This document shows positions 56,967 through 64,000 of a stretch of 64,000 nt of DNA, piece by piece (the first letter of the stretch is position 1; each line of letters opens with the position of its first letter). The stretch comes from Mesaphorura yosii. Taxonomy: Eukaryota; Arthropoda; Collembola; Poduromorpha; Tullbergiidae. The position numbers and the translations under genes are program-made. The notes beneath the pieces are model-generated. The model did no database searches. It was not told where the DNA came from and saw nothing but the letters and a program-made list of their open reading frames with translations. Location of the stretch: positions 1 to 64,000 of the forward strand of contig WIXG01000230.1 in assembly GCA_009869945.1 (NCBI GenBank), read 5' to 3'.

Positions 56967-59153
56967 GAAATCTGTCAATGCACTTTCTCTGTTCTATTTA
57001 AGTCATTAAGCCATGAGGTTAGTTATGTGCGTCCCGAGATTAAACGATCACTGCATGACCTTGTTTTGGCTTAGGCTAAGGTGTCGAATTTTATTTACAT
57101 CAGTCGGCATCACATCTGTTGACAAATGGCCTGTTCGTCTGGGTTCGGCTAGGAATACACGTGAGGCCGACACCGTTTCCTTTTCGTTTGCAAAAGAGTC
57201 AAATCAACTACGTAAACCCCAAGTCATTCTCTAATTCCATGCATTTCGGCGAATCAAGTCTTAATTTGCATTTGACAGCATTTGACGAGACATCGAATCT
57301 TTGATTGAGTTTTTACAATTGAAAGCCATGTGCAAAGCTGCTACGCTATGAATTCGAGCGATACTCTTCTGGATAGGCGAAAAGCTGCGGGAAATTATTC
57401 TAGAGAAATTAATCATGAAACAACGAACGTAGATGACCATTTTGTTGGCGTGGATGATGCCGAGGTGTCCAGTACAGCCAAGAATGAATCAGTCACATAT
57501 TTTCTTGTCACACAATTTCCAATTTAATCTATCCCAAATCCTTGACCCGAAGAGCTTCTCTCGTAAATCCTCAATCAAAAATCGGCGAATCCTTTGCTCA
57601 CGTCCGTAATCTAATCAAAGTTCCGTTCGTGCGACCCAAGTCTCTTGGCCGAGCGTGCAGGGTGGTCGGTCGGTCGCTCTCAATTCTCTCAAAATAGCAT
57701 TCCTTTATCCTCAAGGAAGCCTAATCTCAAAATAAACACAAACACACGCGAAACGAAATCTGAAAGAGATTACATTCCAATCCAACTCCAATCATACCAT
57801 AGAACCAAAGACCAAAACAAAAGGACAGGAATGCATGAGCCATGAAGCACGACCAAGACCAAGTGCCAAGTGGCGAGAGAAGACTGAAGATGTGCAGTGC
57901 AGTGTAATAACTTTCCATCTCCAGCTCTTCAGCAGGACGACGATGACATACAAAATACCAATGGTGTGCGGAAACGACGAAGGAGCGGAGCGTGGGCAGA
58001 GGCGTAAAGTAGAAGAGTGCCAGTAGATTCATATTTAAGCGCACTTGATCTCCTTTCCTCCTCTTCTCAAATCATAAATTCCATCAACAAATTGGTTTCT
58101 TCTGGATTAAGTTTGAGGAAGGGCCACACAAGCCAGAATCAGTAGCGAGCAATTTTCGCACTGTCTCACGTCTTTCGAGAGCCCGTTTTTTTGCAACGGC
58201 TAGCTAAAAATTCACAATTCCTTGTGCCAAATTTTCCAAATTGCAAAATCTTAAATTTCAGCTGCCAAAGATCAATGCCTAAAGTTTCCCCATAAAAATT
58301 AGCATGGGGCACTTCATCAGGCCTCCGGGCGACAATTTCGAGACCTTTCGTAATTGAATCGGGTGCTAAATCAAATTCGAGCCCCATAAATGTTAAGCAC
58401 TGCTAACAGCTCATAAATTCAGTTCACGGCAGCAGTAGCACAAAAGGAAAATACTTACGCTCAAGCATCGGCTCGAGGATTGGCAATTGGATCGCACGTC
58501 ACAAATAAATAACGATGTTCAATTCATTTATCACAAACTTTTCGAGCAGTTGCCAGGCCTAGACGTGCTGAAGCCGAAGCTAAAGTTCAGCCCTTGCCTC
58601 GTGAGTTGTGAGTATTTGTGTTCACGTACTTGCACTTGTAATGCAACGAGCGGACGATGTACGGTCATGGATTCCTAATTCACGTATCATTCACATGCAG
58701 AGATTTATCTCGCGTGGCAAATCTCTGCGCTCCACTGTAGTAGTGCCAGGCAGGGGCCATGTGTAATAATATATGTCACCACGTCTTATAAAACTGTCAC
58801 AAAATCCAGCTTTTCCAATTTCTTTACGAAAACTTACACTCGCACGTACGGCAAACAACACGAGCCCCTTTCTTGGCGCATTTTCTCCGTGCGCGGTGCT
58901 GGGCTCTGACTCTAGACTTTTATGCTGTGCTGTGCTGGGCTTTTGCGCTGTGCTAAAATGGAATTCTTCATTTCGGGCTTCCTGACTTTCTGACTTGTCT
59001 AATGCTGTCGCATTATAATTTGAACATGCTTGTGTAGTGGATTTTAAACGATTCATGCAACAAGCAATTTAAGTTCTGTCACTTTAAACTGCATCAAGTC
59101 AACTCAATTTTAGGTTAGAATTTATTCTTTTAATATGGCAAGTTTTGCGCGCA
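56967..59153. other. Long gene-free stretch
   Basis: About 2.2 kb with only short frames; no domain, signal peptide or consistent splice model seen. TTTATT at 59121-59126 likely serves as polyadenylation signal of the next minus-strand gene. Confidence 0.45.
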
Positions 59154-60261
59154 TTACTGGCCACTCGGGGTCTCAAGCGGTGTTCCGAGTCCCGTCGGTC
59201 GAGGGAAGGCTGGAGAATTGTCTGGGTTCCAGTTGTACTGCTGTACTCGAGCCGTGCGACCTTCCCAGCCACCATTAGGATCCTCCATTCCATGGTAGAT
59301 GATCCACGCCTGAGTTCCGTCGGGTGATGTCGTGAATGAAGCGTGCCCAACCCCGTACACTCTCTCCTCGTCGTTTCTCCAGAAGACAGGTCGGTCCACG
59401 TCTTGCCACCAGTTTCCTCGCACCAGAGGATCCTTCAGGTCGTCGATGCCAATCATGCCCAAGCAGTAGTCGGATGTCCAGCTCCCAGACGCGGAGTACA
59501 CCACGAAGGTGCGGCCCATATGCTGAATTATCTGGGGACCTTCAATGATAGGAGCAGCAATAGTTTCCCAGGGAGAAATGGGCTCGCGAATCAGGACGCG
59601 CGGGCCACTGATCGTCATTGGGTCCGACATCGGTGCGATGTACAGGTTTTGTGGGAAGCCTGAGTCGAGTTCGGGCCAGCCAGACCAGAGGAAGTACAGG
59701 CGACCGGTCCCGTAAACTAGCACGGTGCCATCAATCGCCCAGTAGTCTTGACCCGGCACGACCATTCTGCGGAAGAACACGACACACTTGGAGGATATTC
59801 TCAACAACAACGCATATGGTCAGGTTTTACCTTTGTTCCTGGCTCCAACTTCCATGCAGTGGGTCAGCATCACGGCATGTAATCACGTACATGCGATGGT
59901 TCGCGTTGTCTCCATCGTCCAGCGCAAAGTAAATGTACCAGGCTCCTTGAATGTAGTGCATTTCAGGCGCCCAGAGGTTCATGAGACCGGCAGGGGCCGT
60001 GTAAATGTGACTTCGACCGGCAAATCTCCAGTTTGTCAACTCTCGCGACTTGTACACTGCGATTCCATTACCCTCAGATCTTGTCATGTAGTAGACGCCG
60101 TCCGAATGCAGGTACACGTAAGGGTCCGGCCACGTGGCATCGTACACCGGGTTGAAGAACGTGGCGCTTATCGAGCTATTCCTTGCCGCCGCTGCTTGGC
60201 TGGGCTCGGCGTTAATGAGTGCTGTAATTACTGCAGCAATGAAGAACGCAATTAAAGCCAT
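59154..60261 (-). CDS. Secreted GH43 family arabinanase or arabinofuranosidase-like enzyme
   Basis: Exons in transcript order are 60261-59831 and 59766-59154, giving 347 residues. The ATG at 60261 starts a signal peptide (MALIAFFIAAVITALINA). The five-bladed propeller GH43 hallmarks are present: NPVYDATWPDPYVY with the catalytic base Asp46, NLWAPEMHYIQGAWYIYF, AIDGTV with pKa-tuning Asp156, and IIEGPQII with the general acid Glu219. The family cleaves arabinan or arabinoxylan side chains of plant cell walls; exo or endo action cannot be told. Animals generally lack GH43; springtails are reported to carry microbial cell-wall enzymes, so transfer from bacteria or fungi is likely. The intron shows it is resident in the host genome. 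TATTTAA at 60317-60323 is a plausible TATA element. Confidence 0.9.
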
Positions 60262-60643
60262 GTTCACGCAATACACAGTTTGCACGTGTAAATGAGAGCG
60301 GCCACACCGACAAGCCTTAAATATCAACTGCAGACTGATTAAGCTTAGCAGTTCATGGCGTTGTGCTGGTTGGTATCATGAAGGCATTTTCAAGATCCCA
60401 TGATCGTCGGTTCGATTTCATGTAACAGCAACAGGCGTGTCTTCATTAACTTGCCGAAAGTGACTCGAAAATATGTCACTCACTCATGCAAAGTGCTATC
60501 GGGACATTGGAATAGACTTTAGTCAGCTGCACTTTACTTCTGACGAGCGTTAATTACAGATTATGCAATGTCAACTGTTGAGTCGAGGATCGAGATAAGA
60601 ACATCAGTGAATCTAAATACATTGGAACACTTGAACACCTGCA
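60262..60643. other. Intergenic upstream of the GH43 gene
   Basis: Contains the GH43 promoter region; no other feature seen. Confidence 0.45.
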
Positions 60644-61215
60644 CAGTGCGTTTTTTTTTACCACTTTCATGGTCGGCGTGCAATTTCGCGCTGACGAGAA
60701 TGTCATCTTTGACTGGCTACCACGAGCCACCAAGTTGACATAGGAAGTCGGAGTTTGCGGTTCTGGACAGCCCATGCTCTGAGCGTTCCAAAAACGTATC
60801 ACTTGGGTGAGGTCAACATGGAACCCCACCCCAAAAATGGCGTCGTTTCCGATTTGGGGGCACCGTTTCTCGAGGCTCCTGCAGTATCTGCAGCCAGATT
60901 TTTGGGAGCAGGCAGACAGTGATACTTCCTGCCAGTATCCCAAACCCGAGCCTGCGATCTTGCAGGAGAATAGAAAACTTAACATCAAAGTCGTCACATA
61001 TTGCATATATGCATAAAAATAAATTTCTATAAGTCCCCTAACTTCCGTAAGACGCCATGCAAATCTCCGACTTAGAAAATATTTTTAGTAAAAATTAAGT
61101 GACGACTTTTGATGTTAAATTTTTTATTCTCGGTGGCTCGTGGTAGCCAGTCAAAGTTGACATCTTCGTAAGCGCGAAATTGCACGCCGACCATGAAAGT
61201 GGTAAAAAGCGCACT
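60644..61215. repeat. Foldback (inverted-repeat) element, possible MITE
   Basis: The left arm (60644-60732: AGTGCG, a T run, then ACCACTTTCATGGTCGGCG and onward to CTACCACGAGCCACC) is repeated in inverted form at the right end (about 61132-61215). The inner arm segments also pair: GAGAATAGAAAACTTAACAT near 60966 with its inverted match near 61100-61130. The left arm is interrupted by about 233 bases (60733-60965) absent from the right arm. No transposase frame is present. Target-site duplication could not be fixed. Confidence 0.75.
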
Positions 61216-63330
61216 ATGACCTGCTTAGAGCCTTTTCCAGTTAAGACTACAGTGAATAACATAATCGTAGTTCAGTGTGCAAAATGAATGAATTCCATAT
61301 TTCGGTTAATGCATGCAAATTGTTGTAAGCTGTTGCCATCCTTCCGCTAATACTGCGAGCGACTATTCAGACTCGGGTGTTGAGTGCTGACCTGGCCACT
61401 AAACCGCACTCATCTATAATTCAGATGTTTCTGTTTCAAGCTGCAACGCAAACATCAATTATCCTTACTATTTCCAGAGGCTTCGGTGCTGCTTGGAAAC
61501 ATTAAATGCAAAGTTTGATACTCATAAATAGTAAATCGAGTAACTACATTCACTCTCAGCATAACCTTGAGAATGTTGGCTACTGGATGCCATGATAGAA
61601 GCTTGAGCCAGAACTTAATTACTCTGTTTTTGCATGTGAAAATTGTACTCATTCTCATACGACTCGTCCACTCGTTCACCTTTTCGTGACACAAGTGACA
61701 AGTACATCATGGCATGGCGATCATGTGTCGTTATCGTCTCATGTCATCACGCGATATTGGGTTCACAAACCATTTAATGACAATCTGGCTCGATGTTGTC
61801 TGGACTGCAGTGGAATCTGGGCTTGTTTCTAGCCAAATTGCCAATCACACATGAAATTCTCAGGTAGATACCTCTTAAGTGGTTGAGTCGTAGGTTTTGT
61901 CCTCCCCTCACTGGAGTATCAAATCGATCATAAGTAATTAAAGATGAAATACGTAACAAACAAAACGACAAATTAAGGGAAATTCAGGGAATTCGTGGAA
62001 ATTCCGGACACAGTCAGTCGTCTGTCGGTTTTGTTTGTCATTCGTTATTACAGTTCCAATGGAATGCAGAAGAAACTCGCAGATGACCTCAGAGCCAGCG
62101 AGTCGAAAAAAACAGAAACTCACTAAATGTAAATTCAGAGATTAGCCGCAAACAAATACAGGAGACGCACAAGAGACGTGTGGTGGTTTCGTAATAATGA
62201 GCTTGTAAACATGTCTAAATTATGAGAATTGGATTCATCTCGTTACCTTTCAACAAGCCAGCAGGCGGTTATCAATCAGTAATCAGAAGCTGGCTTGTCA
62301 AATACTAAACACAGTTAACGACTATGGTCGGCCAATGCCACAACATAATCACGTCGTCAATACTTAATCCTTGACAAATATTAATTGCAATTCTTCTGCG
62401 TTCACTGCGTTGCGCTATAAACATGTGAAAGTACAGCCATGATAAAACTGTCACCTTCATACATGCACGCCCGCAAGTCCGCACGCAGATCAGACAACTC
62501 ATCAGCCATAGCCGAGTTTCGAGTTTAAACAAGATTAACAGGCTTGGAGTTTGCTCAACACAAACACTCGAAAACAACGACAAAATGAATCAATCAGAAG
62601 AATTTTTATGTGAAAAATTGCGTCCACTTCGGCGAAATTCGCCGTATTTTCATGCTTGTAACCTCGCATGCATAACGCGCAAATGAATAAACAAAAACAG
62701 TACGTCACTGGCGGCTCGGCTGCGTGTCGACAACGCTTTGATCAGTCAACATGTGCAAATTGCATGGGACACGATGAGATTTTTCGCTAAATTGAGCTCC
62801 AATTAGTCTCGTCTTTCTGTCGTCTCATATTGGCATGTGGTCTTTCCTGATACTGTCGCTTGGAATGTCATTCTCCATGAACGTGAACGTGTGTTTGTAG
62901 CAATTTGCAAATTACATTCCTATCAGTTAGATCATGCTTTGCGTTACTCTTAGTACCTGCATCCTGTAGTTGTGTTGTCCAACTCAACTGAATTTGCATA
63001 ATAATTAGCACACAACCACAATACAATTGCGCGATAGCGCAGCACGAGCGAGTCTGCAGTCTGTACGAGCACACTTGATGTACAGAAATACGTACTTGTG
63101 AATTCTGAGTTCTGATACGGATTCTGCTTTATTCTAGTTTTGACATTGACTTTCCAACCCAATCACCATTGCATTGTGAACGCGAATTGTGTGGGATGAT
63201 TGAAGACCGAGTGAAGTTCACCCAACACAAATTAGACACGAGGAATCAGCAGTACAGATAAGTTGAGTAGTGCAGTGTGAATTGCCAATTGCAGACATTT
63301 CGAAGCACTGAGATCGCAAAGTCACTCACA
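61216..63330. other. Long gene-free stretch
   Basis: About 2.1 kb with only short frames of no recognisable content; the last part should include the promoter of the F-box gene at 63331. Confidence 0.45.
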
Positions 63331-64000
63331 ATGGGCAAAAGCTGCTTAATTCTGCCGTGTTTCGGAGGGCAAAGCAAGAAAGACAAAATTCGCGAAGCAC
63401 AAGCAAACGGCAACTACAATCACGTGAATGGGAAAGACCCTCCTTTGACGAACGGACACCTCAAGAAGGCGTCACTGGTGAAGTCCGGGTCCAGAAATTC
63501 CAACAAATATACAGATCCGCACAGAGGAAGCAGAAGTACGCGCGAACCTGCAGCCGTGGAAGAGGTCATTCCAAAATCAAAATTCGTCGCCGACTGGCAG
63601 AGACCGGAAGTAAGTTGACACTCGAGTGTTTTAGGATTCACGCCGTTTTATCAAGCCCAAATTATTTGTGCAGGTTCTCCAGCTAGTTTTGGCCAAAGCC
63701 AACATCGACAGCCTCCTGAACTGTCGCCTCGTTTGCAAGTCGTGGTGCACGGAGTCATCACGGCAGCTGCGCCTCAACGAATCCTTCTGCAACACGATTC
63801 CCATCATGCAACTACGCGAATTCACTCAAACCATGACCAAGTCCTTCGACAACCCGTTGCAAAGCTACCAGTTCTATGTGACGAGTATGCGGCATCCCGA
63901 CCTTCGATTCTTTTTCGGACAACTTGGCCACACCATCGTGTCCTTGGACCTGAATCTTCTCATAAGTGAGACGGAGGCATTCTTCAACATCCTTCCGTGG
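63331..64000 (+). CDS. F-box protein, partial, with N-terminal acylation-like motif
   Basis: Exon 1 is 63331-63609 and exon 2 begins at 63674 and runs off the window edge, phase 0. At least 202 residues. The protein begins MGKSCLILPCFGG, a context fitting N-myristoylation at Gly2 with nearby cysteines available for palmitoylation. A basic, Ser/Asn-rich stretch follows to residue 90. The F-box straddles the intron, as in the two F-box genes near 14 kb: KFVADWQRPE, then VLQLVLAKANIDSLLNCRLVCKSW at about 94-117. The beginning of a repeat-like region follows (GQLGHTIVSLDLNLLISETE). Likely a substrate receptor of an SCF ligase, possibly membrane-tethered. The 3' end is missing, so repeat content is unknown. 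Confidence 0.8.

Noticed and set aside
60360..60430. GGTTCGATT resembling a tRNA B box
   Set aside because: The flanking bases do not pair into a T stem and no acceptor or D arm can be formed.

Overview
This is a gene-dense arthropod-type nuclear genome segment. Most genes are split by short introns (about 50-90 bp, mostly GT-AG), transcripts end in AATAAA signals, and the genes are typical of animals: troponin T with insect-style alternative exons, a juvenile-hormone-methyltransferase-like enzyme, a TRMT2A-type tRNA methyltransferase, RRP1, a pecanex-like protein 4, ZFAND4, an XK-related protein and reeler-domain secreted proteins. Two genes (a compact laccase with a fungal-style copper motif, and a GH43 arabinanase-like enzyme) look like microbial acquisitions. 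Together with several F-box/leucine-rich-repeat-like genes, this suggests a soil-living springtail (Collembola) or a close relative. That assignment is an inference and was not tested by any search.

Layout. 1-7 kb: sparse; an unrecognised three-exon model, a broken TMEM53-like copy and two possible small secreted proteins. 7-11.2 kb: a secreted SGNH hydrolase, an unrecognised membrane protein with an internally duplicated motif, and a methyltransferase. 11.7-17.3 kb: two F-box/LRR-like genes head to head. 18.6-24.9 kb: laccase, a type II membrane protein with a scavenger-receptor-like domain, and an XK-related protein. 25.5-30 kb: two tandem paralogues of an unrecognised family with an RNase H-like C-terminal region and identical intron phases. 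30.2-34.9 kb: troponin T (minus). 35.8-36.1 kb: a cystine-knot-like secreted peptide. 36.5-39.0 kb: RRP1 (minus). 41.1-49.3 kb: PCNX4 and ZFAND4. 49.5-54.3 kb: TRMT2A and a gamma-glutamyltransferase-family protein (both minus). 55.1-57.0 kb: an intact reeler protein followed by a decayed paralogue. 59.2-60.3 kb: GH43 enzyme (minus). 60.6-61.2 kb: a foldback repeat. 63.3 kb to the end: the start of a third F-box gene, cut by the window edge.

Exon boundaries were derived by hand from splice signals and reading-frame phase; all multi-exon models listed keep frame from start to stop. The genes do not form one pathway. The parts least explained by known families are the tandem RNase H-like pair (25.5-30 kb) and the duplicated-motif membrane protein (8.5-9.7 kb). 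RNA genes and CRISPR arrays were not seen.
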